A stretch of 34,480 nucleotides of DNA from Bacteroidales bacterium (GTDB lineage Bacteria > Bacteroidota > Bacteroidia > Bacteroidales > UBA1715), in the NCBI GenBank assembly GCA_012519815.1, contig JAAYPM010000013.1, positions 1 through 34,480 of the forward strand. Reading direction: 5' to 3'. A model generated the notes under the pieces. That model saw nothing but the letters and a program-made list of their open reading frames with translations, made no database searches and was not told the origin of the DNA. Shown piece by piece: positions 1 to 10,651 of the stretch. Position 1 is the first letter of the stretch. The number at the start of each line of letters is the position of its first letter. A program made the position numbers and the translations under genes.

Positions 1-1830
1 CAAAAAAAAGTATTAGAGTTTATTATTTCGGAATACGAAAAACAAAAAAATAATGAGCATTTTTTTCTCAAGCAAAAAGATATAATGCAGACAACCAATT
101 CGTCTTCAAAAATTATACATGAATTAGAAAAAAAAGAGCACATAAAAATCATTCAAAAAAACATATCCCGAGTACATGCCGAAACGCAAGAAACACAAGC
201 TATTAAAAGTCTTGATACAAATCAAACAGCTGCATACGAAGAAATAAAACAAAAGCTTACCCATTCAAATATTTGTTTGCTCCATGGGGTTACTGCCAGC
301 GGAAAAACAGAAGTGTATATTACTTATATGCAACACATTTTGTCGCAAGGCAAACAGGTTTTATACATTGTGCCCGAAATTGCACTCACAACACAAATTA
401 TTACTCGTTTGCAAAAAGTATTTGGCAATAAAGTGGGAATATATCATTCTCGTTTAAATGATAATGAACGTATAGAGATTTGGAACACATTACGTACAAA
501 TGACGACACAACTTTTCAAATAATTCTTGGCGTTCGCTCATCAATTTTTTTACCATTTAGTAATTTGGGTGCAATTATAATTGACGAAGAACATGAAACC
601 TCATTTAAACAACAAGACCCTGCACCTCGATATAATGCACGCGATACCGCAATTGTACTTGCATCATTTTTTAATGCAAAAATAATTTTAGGAAGTGCCA
701 CTCCAAGTTTAGAAACATATTTTAATGTGCTTACAAAAAAATATGAAATGGTTGAATTGTTTACTCGATATGGAAATTTTGAAATGCCCGAAATTTCTAT
801 TATTGATTTAGCAAAAGCATATAAACGAAAACAAATGTATAGGCATTTTAGCAAAGAATTGTTAACACATATATATCATAATTTAGAGCAAAATAAACAA
901 ATTATTTTATTTCAAAACAGACGAGGATATTCGCCTTTTATAGAGTGTGAAAATTGTGGGGACGTGCCGCGTTGTAAAAATTGCGAGGTAAGTTTAACCT
1001 ATCATAAAAGCAAATATGAATTGTCGTGCCATTATTGTGGATATACCATTAGTTTAAAAAAGACATGTAATGTGTGCAAAAGTTCAAATATTGTAGCCAA
1101 AGGATTTGGTACAGAGAAGATTGAAGAAGAATTGCAAGCGTTTTTTCCCAATCATACTATTGCACGTATGGATTTAGACACAACGCGTGGAAAACACGGT
1201 TTTTCAAAACTTATTTATGCTTTTGAACAAAAAGAGATTGACATTCTTATTGGGACTCAAATGGTTACAAAAGGTTTAGATTTTGAAAATGTTGGTCTTG
1301 TTGGCATTTTAAATGCAGATAATTTACTTAACATGCCCGATTTTAGAGCATTTGAGCGAGGATTTCAATTAATGGTGCAAGTTGCAGGAAGAGCTGGAAG
1401 AAGCGAGGCTCCGGGAAAAGTATATATACAAACATTTTCTCCAAACCACCCAATTTTTCAGCATGTTCTTACACATAACTACCAAAGTTTTTTTAACGAA
1501 CATATTTTAGAGCGACAAACATTTCGATATCCGCCATTTGTGCGATTAATTCGTATTCTCATAAAACACAAAAGTAAAGAAATTTGTTCTGAAGCAGCAG
1601 ATATGCTTGTTACGCTTATCAACCCCGAAAAAATTGAACAGATTTTAGGACCAGAATTTCCTCCAATAGAACGAGTTCAAAATGTATATGCAAAACACAT
1701 TCTTCTTAAAATTTCAAAACGCATTTCATACAAAGAAACGCGTATTACAATTGAAACAGCAATTGCCAGCGTTGTAGCACAAAAAGATTTTTCGAGAGTT
1801 GTCATACAGTGTGATGTTGACCCGTATTAA
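1..1830 (+). CDS. priA: Primosomal protein N' (PriA helicase), 5'-truncated by the window edge
   Basis: Frame stays open upstream of the listed ATG at 85 to base 1 (QKKVLEFIISEYEKQ...). Walker A GVTASGKTEVY, DEEH box, paired-Cys zinc-binding region CENCGDVPRCKNCE...CHYCGY...CNVC, and QMVTKGLDFENV / QVAGRAGR motifs. Confidence 0.96.
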   Translation, partial: QKKVLEFIISEYEKQKNNEHFFLKQKDIMQTTNSSSKIIHELEKKEHIKIIQKNISRVHAETQETQAIKSLDTNQTAAYEEIKQKLTHSNICLLHGVTASGKTEVYITYMQHILSQGKQVLYIVPEIALTTQIITRLQKVFGNKVGIYHSRLNDNERIEIWNTLRTNDDTTFQIILGVRSSIFLPFSNLGAIIIDEEHETSFKQQDPAPRYNARDTAIVLASFFNAKIILGSATPSLETYFNVLTKKYEMVELFTRYGNFEMPEISIIDLAKAYKRKQMYRHFSKELLTHIYHNLEQNKQIILFQNRRGYSPFIECENCGDVPRCKNCEVSLTYHKSKYELSCHYCGYTISLKKTCNVCKSSNIVAKGFGTEKIEEELQAFFPNHTIARMDLDTTRGKHGFSKLIYAFEQKEIDILIGTQMVTKGLDFENVGLVGILNADNLLNMPDFRAFERGFQLMVQVAGRAGRSEAPGKVYIQTFSPNHPIFQHVLTHNYQSFFNEHILERQTFRYPPFVRLIRILIKHKSKEICSEAADMLVTLINPEKIEQILGPEFPPIERVQNVYAKHILLKISKRISYKETRITIETAIASVVAQKDFSRVVIQCDVDPY

Positions 1831-2390
1831 ACGGTTAATAAATCCTCTTCTTTTACCGCAACTTTTTTATCAATTTTTTCAATTGCACTATCGGTAATTT
1901 TCTGGATTTCTATTTCATTTTGTTTTACCACATCTTCAGCAAGCCCATCTTTTTGCAATTTTTTAAGCATTTCATTTGCATCGCGACGAATATTTCGAAC
2001 ACTTACTTTTGCATTTTCACTTTCGTTTTTCACTTGTCGCACTAATTCTTTTCGGCGTTCTTCAGTTAAGACAGGAATATTTATACGAATAAGTTGCCCA
2101 TCATTTATAGGGGTTAGTCCAAGATTAGCTTGGAGTATTGCTTTTTCTATTGTTGCAATTATTCCTTTTTCCCATGGTTGCACAACAAGTGTTCGAGGAT
2201 CGGGAGTATTAATATTTGCAACTTGACTAATTGGCGTCATAGTTCCATAATAATCAACCTTAACAGCATCGAGCATAGTAGGCGAAGCTTTTCCTGCACG
2301 TAATTTTGATAAATCTGAATCTAATTTTCTAAGAGGTCCTTGCATTCTCTCCTCAGTATCTTCAAGTATTAATTGTACTTCTTCTTCCAT
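1827..2390 (-). CDS. frr: Ribosome recycling factor
   Basis: 187 aa; motifs LRAGKASPTMLDAVKVDYYGTMTPISQVANI and RDANEMLKKLQKDG are typical of RRF. Confidence 0.97.
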   Translation of the reverse strand: MEEEVQLILEDTEERMQGPLRKLDSDLSKLRAGKASPTMLDAVKVDYYGTMTPISQVANINTPDPRTLVVQPWEKGIIATIEKAILQANLGLTPINDGQLIRINIPVLTEERRKELVRQVKNESENAKVSVRNIRRDANEMLKKLQKDGLAEDVVKQNEIEIQKITDSAIEKIDKKVAVKEEDLLTV

Positions 2391-2421
2391 GTAATAATAA
2401 AAATTGATTTGTTTTGTAACA

Positions 2422-2429
2422 CAAATTTA
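2422..2429 (-). promoter_or_regulatory. Candidate Bacteroidetes -7 element (TAnnTTTG) upstream of frr
   Basis: Plus strand CAAATTTA = minus TAAATTTG, about 30 nt upstream of the frr ATG; no clear -33 element at ideal spacing. Confidence 0.35.
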
Positions 2430-2512
2430 CAATAAAAAATAATTGCATGCATAAAATCGACAAAAAAGTTATCTCTGTTTTCTTATAAATAAGACAAGGC
2501 ACACAGAATTAG

Positions 2513-3211
2513 TTATCGTTGTAATCTAAAATCAATAGGTACTCGATAATACACAGATACTTTTTTACCTGCTTGTTCCCCTGGTTCAAAACGAGGAAGT
2601 TTTGCAATTACATCCATGGCAGCTTTATCAAGAAAGTTTGAAACTCCTCTTAATATAACAGGGTCTGTTGCTTTTCCTTCAGAATTTACAACAAACTGCA
2701 CCACAACTGTTCCTTGTTGATTGAGTTCAATTGCCTCTATTGGATATTCTAAATTACTTGCTATTGCACGTTGTAATGCTTCGTTCCCTCCGGGGAATTG
2801 AGGCATTTTTTCAACACGTTGAAACACCTCTTCTTTAACTTCTTTCGGCTCTTCAAATGTAAAACCTGATAAATTCAAAGATGATTCTGGATTATCTTCC
2901 GTTCCTCTAAACGCACTTGATTCATCCTCATCTGGATTTTCCGTTTCTTCAATTTGAGGGTCTTCAGGTGGTGGCATGTCTTCGGGTTTCGGTTCTTCAA
3001 CCTCTGGTTTAGGAGGTTCTTCGCGTGTTATTTCAACCATTTCCTGTTCAGGAGCATCTATAAGCATACCTGTCAATTCACTAATATCTTTTGAACGAGT
3101 TGTACATTCAAAAGCCCCATACAGTATTAAAAGAGCTATTATTAAACCAATTTCTGTAAAAATAACTTTTTTTGATTCTAAGCTAGCTTTTTCTGATTTT
3201 TTTTTCTCCAT
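2513..3211 (-). CDS. Energy transducer TonB-family protein
   Basis: N-terminal TM helix, Pro/Glu-rich linker, C-terminal TonB domain (FPGGNEALQRAIASNLEYPIEAIELNQQGTVVVQFVVNSEGK...FEPGEQAGKKVSVYYRVPIDFRL). Confidence 0.92.
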   Translation of the reverse strand: MEKKKSEKASLESKKVIFTEIGLIIALLILYGAFECTTRSKDISELTGMLIDAPEQEMVEITREEPPKPEVEEPKPEDMPPPEDPQIEETENPDEDESSAFRGTEDNPESSLNLSGFTFEEPKEVKEEVFQRVEKMPQFPGGNEALQRAIASNLEYPIEAIELNQQGTVVVQFVVNSEGKATDPVILRGVSNFLDKAAMDVIAKLPRFEPGEQAGKKVSVYYRVPIDFRLQR

Positions 3212-3399
3212 AAAGCAACGTATATTTGAAAATCATCAAACTTTTGGCTAAAGTAATAAATAATGTATTTATAACCATACTCGTTTGAATAAATATTTTA
3301 TTTTATTTTACTATTTCACATTAAAATCTAATAAAAACTACTATCAAATCGCTTTTATTAGGAAGTACAAAAGTTTTTTTAGTGTAATAACACGCTGAA

Positions 3400-4764
3400 T
3401 TATGTATCATTTTGTTGTGAACGAAATAATCTTTTAAACGCTGTATCTATACGCGAACAAGGAATTATTTCGGCATCAAAAGTCTGTTTCGCTGCGTCTG
3501 ATGTTGGTATATATACTTGTTTCATTCCTAATTTAACCGATTCTTTAACACGTTTTTCGATATGCGACACCGAACGCACCTCACCTGAAAGTCCAACTTC
3601 ACCACAAAAACATACATATCCGGGTATAAAAATATCAAATAACGATGATAATATAGCAGCAATAATTGCTAAATCTGTTGCTGTGTCTTGCACTTTTATA
3701 CCACCTGCAATATTTACAAACACATCTTTTGTATATACTTTTATGCCAAGGCGTTTTTCAATAATTGCCAATAACATACTTACTCGTTTGCTATCAAAAC
3801 CATTTACAGTTCTTTGGGGGGTGCCGTATGCAGCAGTTGAAACAAGAGCCTGAACCTCAACAAAAAACGGACGAGCACCTTCCATTGTTGCGGCAATTGC
3901 AACCCCACTTAATTCTTCTTTATTTCGGGTAATAAGTAATTCCGAAGGATTTGAAACCTCACGTAAACCATAGTGCATCATTTCAAAAACACCTATTTCT
4001 GATGTTGCTCCAAATCTATTTTTAATACTTCGCAAAATGCGATACATATAATGCATGTCTCCTTCAAACTGAAGCACAACATCAACCATATGTTCTAATA
4101 ATTTTGGCCCGGCAATAGAGCCTTCTTTTGTAATATGTCCAATTAATAAAAGAGGAATATGATTTTGTTTTGCAAATTCTATTAACATATTACATGTTTC
4201 ACGTATTTGCGACACGGTTCCTGGTGCCGAGTCTATATCTGGATGTTTGAGCGTTTGCACCGAATCAATAATCAAGAGTTCGGGCATGCTATCTTTTGCA
4301 TGTAAAATTATTGCATCAACACGCGTTTCGTTTAAAATGATGCAATGTTCAGATTGATGTTTTAGTCGTTGTGCACGGAGTAATATTTGTTGTGGACTTT
4401 CTTCGCCAGAAACATAGAGTACTTTTTTTTGTAATGCCACAGCCACTTGCAACAAAAGAGTAGATTTACCGACTCCGGGTTCGCCTCCTAATAACAACAC
4501 AGAACCGGGCACAATGCCACCTCCAAGTACGCCATTTAGTTCTGTTATACCAGAATTTATACGAACAACTTGTTCAACTTGTATTTCTGATAACAAAAGA
4601 GGTTTAGAAACATATTGATTTGTTGCAAGAGATGTGTTTTTTTGCGATACAATTATTTCTTCTTGAAACGTATTCCATGCATTGCATGCATTACACTTTC
4701 CTATCCATTTTGTTGATTGTGTACCGCAATTTTGACAAACAAAAACGGTTTTGTTTTTTGCCAC
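3400..4764 (-). CDS. radA: DNA repair protein RadA
   Basis: N-terminal zinc motif CQNCGTQSTKWIGKCNAC, Walker A GGEPGVGKSTLLLQ, KNRFG motif, Lon-like C-terminal domain. Confidence 0.96.
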   Translation of the reverse strand: MAKNKTVFVCQNCGTQSTKWIGKCNACNAWNTFQEEIIVSQKNTSLATNQYVSKPLLLSEIQVEQVVRINSGITELNGVLGGGIVPGSVLLLGGEPGVGKSTLLLQVAVALQKKVLYVSGEESPQQILLRAQRLKHQSEHCIILNETRVDAIILHAKDSMPELLIIDSVQTLKHPDIDSAPGTVSQIRETCNMLIEFAKQNHIPLLLIGHITKEGSIAGPKLLEHMVDVVLQFEGDMHYMYRILRSIKNRFGATSEIGVFEMMHYGLREVSNPSELLITRNKEELSGVAIAATMEGARPFFVEVQALVSTAAYGTPQRTVNGFDSKRVSMLLAIIEKRLGIKVYTKDVFVNIAGGIKVQDTATDLAIIAAILSSLFDIFIPGYVCFCGEVGLSGEVRSVSHIEKRVKESVKLGMKQVYIPTSDAAKQTFDAEIIPCSRIDTAFKRLFRSQQNDT

Positions 4765-4766
4765 TG

Positions 4767-5171
4767 TTATTTTTTTAGAAATTCACGCCGCATAAAAGCT
4801 CCTGCGGTTTCGCCATCGTTAAATTCAAGACGATTTATCACAAGTTGTGATTTTGTAAGACGTTCAACCCGCCATTTACCATCAAGATTTTTTGGCCCAG
4901 TATTTTTTATTTGAATATAGGGAGTTACAATGCTTCGATTAAATGCCTTCCAATCACCATAAATTGAAGTATTTGGAATACCATTTACATCATTATAAAT
5001 ATCTATTCGTCCATCATCAAAAAAAGTCCATTGAGCATCAGCAGGTACATTCGGTTGCCCTACATCTTCAATCATCCACTCGCCAACTATAAGACTATCA
5101 GTACGTTTTGAACACGAAAAAAAAGGCAACACCAAAAAGCTCACTAAAATTATTTTTTTCAACATCTTCAT
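4767..5171 (-). CDS. Small lipocalin-like lipoprotein
   Basis: Signal peptide with lipobox-like LPFFSC; central GEWMIEDV...W.FFDDGR...GDW pattern resembles lipocalin-like domains. Confidence 0.65.
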   Translation of the reverse strand: MKMLKKIILVSFLVLPFFSCSKRTDSLIVGEWMIEDVGQPNVPADAQWTFFDDGRIDIYNDVNGIPNTSIYGDWKAFNRSIVTPYIQIKNTGPKNLDGKWRVERLTKSQLVINRLEFNDGETAGAFMRREFLKK

Positions 5172-5247
5172 ATCCGTATTTATTACATAAGAATTTGTAA
5201 ATATAGTATTTTTTTAATTGTGTTAAAACACCTTGCATATAAATTAT

Positions 5248-5730
5248 TTACATACGATTAATGTAATTTGATGATGAGAACCCGTCTTCTAAATCAATTG
5301 TTTGCACAATGCCTCCGTTTTCTAACACAAAATCAGCCCCTACAATTTCATGTATTTCATAATCTTTTCCTTTCACAAGAATAGTTGGCAAAATAGATTT
5401 TATAAGTTCTAAGGGCGTGTCTTGCTCAAACACAACAACTAAATCAACACATGCAAAGGCAGCAAGCGTAAGTGCTCGTGATTCCTCTTCTTTTATAGGT
5501 CGTTGTGTACCTTTTAACCGTCGTACAGAAGCATCACTGTTAAGTCCCACTATTAATTTTGATCCTAAATCACGTGCCTTTGCCAAATATAACACGTGTC
5601 CTTTATGAATAATATCAAAACACCCATTTGTAAACACAACTGATTTGTGTGCCGATTTCCATTGAGCACTATATTTTTGTGCTGTTTCAACAGTAACTAT
5701 TTTATTATGAATGTTTTGTTCAAATTTCAT
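5248..5730 (-). CDS. rfaE2: D-glycero-beta-D-manno-heptose 1-phosphate adenylyltransferase (RfaE2-like)
   Basis: Nucleotidyltransferase motif VFTNGCFDIIHKGHVLYLAKARDLG, later VLVKGKDY. Confidence 0.88.
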   Translation of the reverse strand: MKFEQNIHNKIVTVETAQKYSAQWKSAHKSVVFTNGCFDIIHKGHVLYLAKARDLGSKLIVGLNSDASVRRLKGTQRPIKEEESRALTLAAFACVDLVVVFEQDTPLELIKSILPTILVKGKDYEIHEIVGADFVLENGGIVQTIDLEDGFSSSNYINRM

Positions 5731-6718
5731 GTTTTTTGTTTTTTTTTGATAAGATTATAATCGAAACGATTCCAAGCAACACCACAAACACAGTTTGCGA
5801 GCCATGACTAATAGTTGCAAATAATAATCCTTCCGATAAAAAATCGAGTCCATAAAGCACAAGAGCCTGTCCCACAACATAATGAAACGCCCCTATTCCT
5901 CCTTGCACGGGAGCTGACATGCCAAGTCCTCCTACAATAAGAATAAACAAACCATCTATCATAGTAAGATGTGCAGTAGCAGGAATTGCAAAAAACACCG
6001 TATATGTCATTGCCCAATACATAAGCCATATAAAAAGTGTATAGAATAAAAATCGCCAGCGTTTTTTCATAGTATATACCGAACGAATTCCTTCGAGAAT
6101 ACCAGATAAAAACTGCAGGATTTTTTTAGAAAGAACATGAGTGTTTTTTGACACAAGTAAAAACACAGCAGCAACTGCAATCACGCCAAACACAAGAACA
6201 ACATACGCAAATGGGATTTTTTGTATAAGTTGTATCACTGCAATAAATACATGTTCATATAAAAAAGTACCAAACAAATCAATTTTACAAAAAAACACAA
6301 TAATCCCCAACAGAGCTAATGTTAATAAATCAAACGCCCTTTCAATAATTACCGTTCCTAAGAGTTTATCGACTGGTATTTTTTCTTTTGAATACAGCAC
6401 CCCACAACGCGCCACTTCACCAATACGCGGCAGGGCTAAATTTGCAAAATATCCAAACATGAGTGCAAAAAAAGTATTTTTTTTTGAAGGATTATATCCT
6501 AAAGGTTCTATAAGTAACACCCAACGGAGCATTCGCAAAATGTATCCTAAAGTAGCAAATCCTAATGAAAGGAGAACCCACCATACATTCATAGAAATAA
6601 TATCGCCCCAAAGTTTTTGTAAATCAACATCTTTAAACACAAAATACACAAGCACAATTGCAATTGCAGTAAACACAGTGTATTTAAGTATGGAGAAAAA
6701 TGTTTTTTTCAAATTCAA
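5720..6718 (-). CDS. Lysylphosphatidylglycerol synthase TM-region / YbhN-family integral membrane protein
   Basis: About 8 hydrophobic segments; [44 protein letters not shown] and [21 protein letters not shown] match this family. Confidence 0.85.
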   Translation of the reverse strand: MNLKKTFFSILKYTVFTAIAIVLVYFVFKDVDLQKLWGDIISMNVWWVLLSLGFATLGYILRMLRWVLLIEPLGYNPSKKNTFFALMFGYFANLALPRIGEVARCGVLYSKEKIPVDKLLGTVIIERAFDLLTLALLGIIVFFCKIDLFGTFLYEHVFIAVIQLIQKIPFAYVVLVFGVIAVAAVFLLVSKNTHVLSKKILQFLSGILEGIRSVYTMKKRWRFLFYTLFIWLMYWAMTYTVFFAIPATAHLTMIDGLFILIVGGLGMSAPVQGGIGAFHYVVGQALVLYGLDFLSEGLLFATISHGSQTVFVVLLGIVSIIILSKKNKKHEI

Positions 6719-7065
6719 ATCAATTTATTCGATTCTGTATCGGGAAAAATTATACGAGGCACAAATGTTTTTGCCGCTTCAAAATCCATTGACGCATACG
6801 ACACGACAATTACAATATCGCCCGGTTCAAATTTATGAGCAGCAGGACCATTAAGACAAACAATACCAGAGCCACGTTCACCAGTAATTACATATGTTTC
6901 TATTCGTTCACCATTTGCAATATTTAACACATGTACCTTTTCATTTGCTATAATATTAGCCGCATTCATTAAATCTTCGTCAAGCGTAATACTTCCTATA
7001 TAATCAAGATTAGCTTCGGTTACGGTTACTCTATGAATTTTTGATTTTAATATCTCGATACGCAT
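6715..7065 (-). CDS. panD: Aspartate 1-decarboxylase
   Basis: 116 aa; [27 protein letters not shown] includes the G-S self-cleavage site; [29 protein letters not shown]. Confidence 0.96.
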   Translation of the reverse strand: MRIEILKSKIHRVTVTEANLDYIGSITLDEDLMNAANIIANEKVHVLNIANGERIETYVITGERGSGIVCLNGPAAHKFEPGDIVIVVSYASMDFEAAKTFVPRIIFPDTESNKLI

Positions 7066-7078
7066 TTTTTTATTTTTA

Positions 7079-7918
7079 TTAAAACATTATAACATCAATT
7101 AATCGAACTGTTCCAACATGTACAGCTATGCATCCAACAGGATTTTTACTTTCGCTCCACTGCCTTATAGGTTGCAGTGTTGTACCGTCCACAATTTCAA
7201 AATATTCAAGTAAAAGTAAAGGTACAGATTTTATTGCATTAATGACACTTTTTTTTGTTTCTTCAACAGATTTTTTTTGAGATTTTGCGTTAAATAACGC
7301 TTGTGAAATGAAAACTGCATGTTTTCGTTGTTCGGGTAATAAGCGAACATTTCGAGAACTCATTGCTAAGCCATCGGGTTCGCGTACAATTTCACAAGGA
7401 ATTATTTCTATAGGCAAAGAATATTGTGCCACAAGTGCTTTAATTATTGCTAATTGCTGATAATCTTTTAAACCAAAATATGAGCGTGTTGGCATTACCA
7501 TTTTAAACAAACGATGTACAACATTTGCAACACCTTTAAAATGACCCGGTCTATGAACTCCCTCCATAACCATTTCAAGATTTCCAAAATCATACGATTC
7601 TTGAACATCTGTTCCTTCGGGATATATTTCATGCACCTCTGGTACAAACACAACATCACAGCCCGCAGCTTCTAACATTGCAAGGTCGGCGGTTAACGTT
7701 CTTGGGTAAGTTTCCAAATCATTACTATTATTAAATTGAGTTGGATTTACAAAAATACTAACAACGGTATAATCATTTTGCTCTAATGATTTAGAAACAA
7801 GAGACATATGCCCTGCATGCAAAGCTCCCATAGTAGGAACAAATCCAATTGAAGACGAGAATTTTCTCAAATCTAACATATAAGACTCTATTTCAGCCCG
7901 TTGATGCAACACAATCAT
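7079..7918 (-). CDS. panC: Pantoate--beta-alanine ligase
   Basis: [53 protein letters not shown]. Confidence 0.96.
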   Translation of the reverse strand: MIVLHQRAEIESYMLDLRKFSSSIGFVPTMGALHAGHMSLVSKSLEQNDYTVVSIFVNPTQFNNSNDLETYPRTLTADLAMLEAAGCDVVFVPEVHEIYPEGTDVQESYDFGNLEMVMEGVHRPGHFKGVANVVHRLFKMVMPTRSYFGLKDYQQLAIIKALVAQYSLPIEIIPCEIVREPDGLAMSSRNVRLLPEQRKHAVFISQALFNAKSQKKSVEETKKSVINAIKSVPLLLLEYFEIVDGTTLQPIRQWSESKNPVGCIAVHVGTVRLIDVIMF

Positions 7919-8026
7919 AATAAACCAAGTTTAATTGGGCAACAAAACTAAAACATTTTTTTATACAGTATTCTATAAAAAATAATAATTGTGTTTCAAT
8001 GGTATATTTATCCGTTTTTTGTGTAT

Positions 8027-9928
8027 TTATTGCACATAAAAAACTGATGAAAAATTACCGACGCGCAAAATATACGCAGCAGCTGGCAAATAAGAAATGT
8101 CGATTTTTATCACATCGTGTTCTAACTGATTCATAGCTACATAACCAATAACCGAGCGACCTTGTAAATCGGTAATTGACACATTATGTGGTTGCACTCC
8201 AGCAAGATTCACGTCAATATAGGTTGCACCATAGTATGAATATACGGTATATTTTTTATTCGTTTCAATAGATGTTCCAACTGCAATAATACGTGAAAAA
8301 GAACATTTCCCATCAAAATCAACTTGTTGCAATCTGTAATATGCCATGTTTTGTATAGGTTCTTCATCAATTTCATGATAATTAATAGAGGTGGTAGATG
8401 TGCCTGCCCCCATAATAGTAGAAATAGTTTTCCATTCTTTCCCATCAGAAGAACGTTGAATGTGAAATAAATGATTATTTGTTTCCGATGCTGTTGTCCA
8501 TGAAAGTTGCACGTATGCTCCTTTATTTTCGGCATGCCAATATGCTAATTCAATGGGTAATAAAATAAAGTCAAAAGAGCTTAAATTATTAATTTCATAT
8601 CCATTCCACCATGTATTAATTGTATGATAATCACCAAAACCATTTGGATTATCGCTATCTGTAGTCCAAGCGTGTCCGTTTTCTATAGTGTTTCCTGCAA
8701 ACATTTCAGTTTTTTGTCCAGCAGGCAAATCACCATGAGGTATTTGAGAATCATCCCAATATAATACCAAATCTTCAGGGCCATCAGGACCTATGCGGGT
8801 AACAAGGAAACCATGTTCATTTTTTTCTGCATCATATACTGGTAAATGTGTAACACCTGTGGAAAATTTAGATGTTACAAGTACAGAAACAGTGCTTACC
8901 ACCGCATCTCCTTTTCCATCTTTCCCATCCCAAACTATTACATCACCTCCTGCTTTTACATGTTTTACAAGCGCCACGTCTCTTCCGCCTGTTTGATACC
9001 CTTCTTCATCATCAATATCTAAGAAAATTTCAAGCGTTCCGGCTTTAGTCATATTTACATAAAACTCTACTGGCTGATTCGCAACGGGAGTACCATTTAT
9101 ACGTAAATTTTCTTTCATCGTAGGAATTTCGGCTACTTCATATACATTAGGGTCTGGAGTATTTAAAAAGATTTTATATTTTGGATATGTTGTGTTTGCA
9201 TAAGGTACCGATTGTCTGTCAATTGACAAATCTCCAGTATTTTTCGAACCTGTATTATTGCATGCTATTACAAAGCTATAGGGTTGCATGCCATTAATAT
9301 TAATACGTGTAATATATTTATCATCACTATACACATAAAATACTGGATATGCTTTATTTGAATAACTATTGGTATTTAAATCCCATGCATATGCCCACAC
9401 CCGCCCTTTTATAGGATAATTATCAGCAGAGCCTACTGTAATATCAAAATATTCAAATAAATAACGGGTACTAGCTGATGATGTTTTTTCAAACTCTATA
9501 TAAAAATCTCCAGTAGTTTCTGTGATATATGATAAGGGGGTATAGCCCCCACTTCCACCTATAAGAGTATTAGGACCAATATCTGCTTGTTCAAAAGTAG
9601 AAATATATCCATTACCCGAAGTTGGTACGTTAGTAAACCCGTATACCACAGCACCAGTAGGATCTTTAATTCTAAATTGTGCTCCCCCTGCCAGTATTGA
9701 GAGTCTTCTAAACCCCATATGAATCACTTCCCCAACATTTGCAATATGTATATATAAACGATGTAGTGAATCTGCGTCTGGCATAGCAAAATACCGTTGT
9801 CCTTCTACCGACTCATTAAATTGCACATAACATTTACCCGTATTATTTGGCATAAGTTCTTTTGTGCCCTCAGCATATGCACTAAAGGAAAATGCTAATA
9901 AAATCGCTATGAGAAGTTTTTTTTTCAT
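8027..9928 (-). CDS. Secreted protein with T9SS type A-like C-terminal sorting domain
   Basis: Signal peptide MKKKLLIAILLAFSFSAYA; Bacteroidetes-type ...VQLSWTTASETNNHLFHIQRSSDGKEW... region; C-terminal beta-rich tail (YSYYGATYIDVN...LPAAAYILRVG...). Confidence 0.82.
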   Translation of the reverse strand: MKKKLLIAILLAFSFSAYAEGTKELMPNNTGKCYVQFNESVEGQRYFAMPDADSLHRLYIHIANVGEVIHMGFRRLSILAGGAQFRIKDPTGAVVYGFTNVPTSGNGYISTFEQADIGPNTLIGGSGGYTPLSYITETTGDFYIEFEKTSSASTRYLFEYFDITVGSADNYPIKGRVWAYAWDLNTNSYSNKAYPVFYVYSDDKYITRININGMQPYSFVIACNNTGSKNTGDLSIDRQSVPYANTTYPKYKIFLNTPDPNVYEVAEIPTMKENLRINGTPVANQPVEFYVNMTKAGTLEIFLDIDDEEGYQTGGRDVALVKHVKAGGDVIVWDGKDGKGDAVVSTVSVLVTSKFSTGVTHLPVYDAEKNEHGFLVTRIGPDGPEDLVLYWDDSQIPHGDLPAGQKTEMFAGNTIENGHAWTTDSDNPNGFGDYHTINTWWNGYEINNLSSFDFILLPIELAYWHAENKGAYVQLSWTTASETNNHLFHIQRSSDGKEWKTISTIMGAGTSTTSINYHEIDEEPIQNMAYYRLQQVDFDGKCSFSRIIAVGTSIETNKKYTVYSYYGATYIDVNLAGVQPHNVSITDLQGRSVIGYVAMNQLEHDVIKIDISYLPAAAYILRVGNFSSVFYVQ

Positions 9929-10027
9929 ATAAGATACAATCTTATATCATATACGAAAATATGTGATAAAAGATATGAAAAAACTATCTCAAAAAATAAA
10001 AGAAACGATTGCTTGCGTTAACAAAAG

Positions 10028-10579
10028 TTACAAAAACATCATACCTTGTTCTAATTGCGTAGCAGTATCTTTTCCACGTAATTTTTCAACAAGGGCAAAC
10101 GCTATTTTCGCTGAAGCTCCGGGTCCGTTTCCGGTAATTATATTGTCTGCCACCACACATGCTTCGGCGGTAGGTATTGCGTCTATTAAAGTATGCTCAT
10201 ATCCGGGATAGCAGGTAGCTTTTTTTCCTTCTAAAATACCTAATCCTCCTAATACTAAAGGAGCAGCACAGTTGGCAGATAAAATTTTCCCTTGATTAAA
10301 ATGCGCACACAATAATTGTTTTAATTCATCATGTGCGTTTAAATTATCAGCACCGGGCAAGCCGCCGGGTAAATAAAGAGCATCAGCATCAGAAAACGAA
10401 CACTCATTAAATAAGGCATCAGAAATAATAGGAATATTATGTGCTCCTACTACAAGTCTGTTATTAGTGATAGAAACTGTTGTTACTGTGCAATTTGCAC
10501 GACGCAAAATGTCGATTGGTGTAATTGCTTCAATTTCTTCAAACCCTTCGGCTAAAAAAACATATACATTTGCTGACAT
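10028..10579 (-). CDS. DJ-1/PfpI family protein
   Basis: Start trimmed to MSANVYVFLAEGFEEIEAITPIDILRRA; LPGGLPGADNL and nucleophile-elbow-like SANCAAPLVL. The longer track ORF (to 10660) would overlap the divergent gene. Confidence 0.9.
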   Translation of the reverse strand: MSANVYVFLAEGFEEIEAITPIDILRRANCTVTTVSITNNRLVVGAHNIPIISDALFNECSFSDADALYLPGGLPGADNLNAHDELKQLLCAHFNQGKILSANCAAPLVLGGLGILEGKKATCYPGYEHTLIDAIPTAEACVVADNIITGNGPGASAKIAFALVEKLRGKDTATQLEQGMMFL

Positions 10580-10623
10580 AGATGTTGATATTAATTGATT
10601 AACATTTTTTCTGTTCACACTCG

Positions 10624-10650
10624 ATTTGTATATTTGCAAAAAATACAAAT
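10624..10650 (+). promoter_or_regulatory. Candidate promoter (TATATTTG, 10629-10636) inside an 8-bp inverted repeat ATTTGTAT-N11-ATACAAAT
   Basis: Motif matches TAnnTTTG; arms 10624-10631 and 10643-10650 are perfect reverse complements; ATG follows at 10652. Confidence 0.45.
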
Positions 10651-10651
10651 T

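Noticed and set aside
3221-3228. TATATTTG on the plus strand upstream of tonB
   Set aside because: Points to a region with no plus-strand gene; such octamers occur by chance in AT-rich DNA.
2976-3251. 91-aa plus-strand ORF antisense to tonB
   Set aside because: Ser-rich shadow frame of the Pro/Glu-rich TonB linker; the minus strand has a clear TonB domain.
6141-6854. 237-aa plus-strand ORF
   Set aside because: Antisense to the YbhN-like gene and the panD end; low-complexity translation with no recognisable domain.
9963-10211. 82-aa plus-strand ORF next to the T9SS gene
   Set aside because: Mostly antisense to the well-supported DJ-1 coding region; no family signal.
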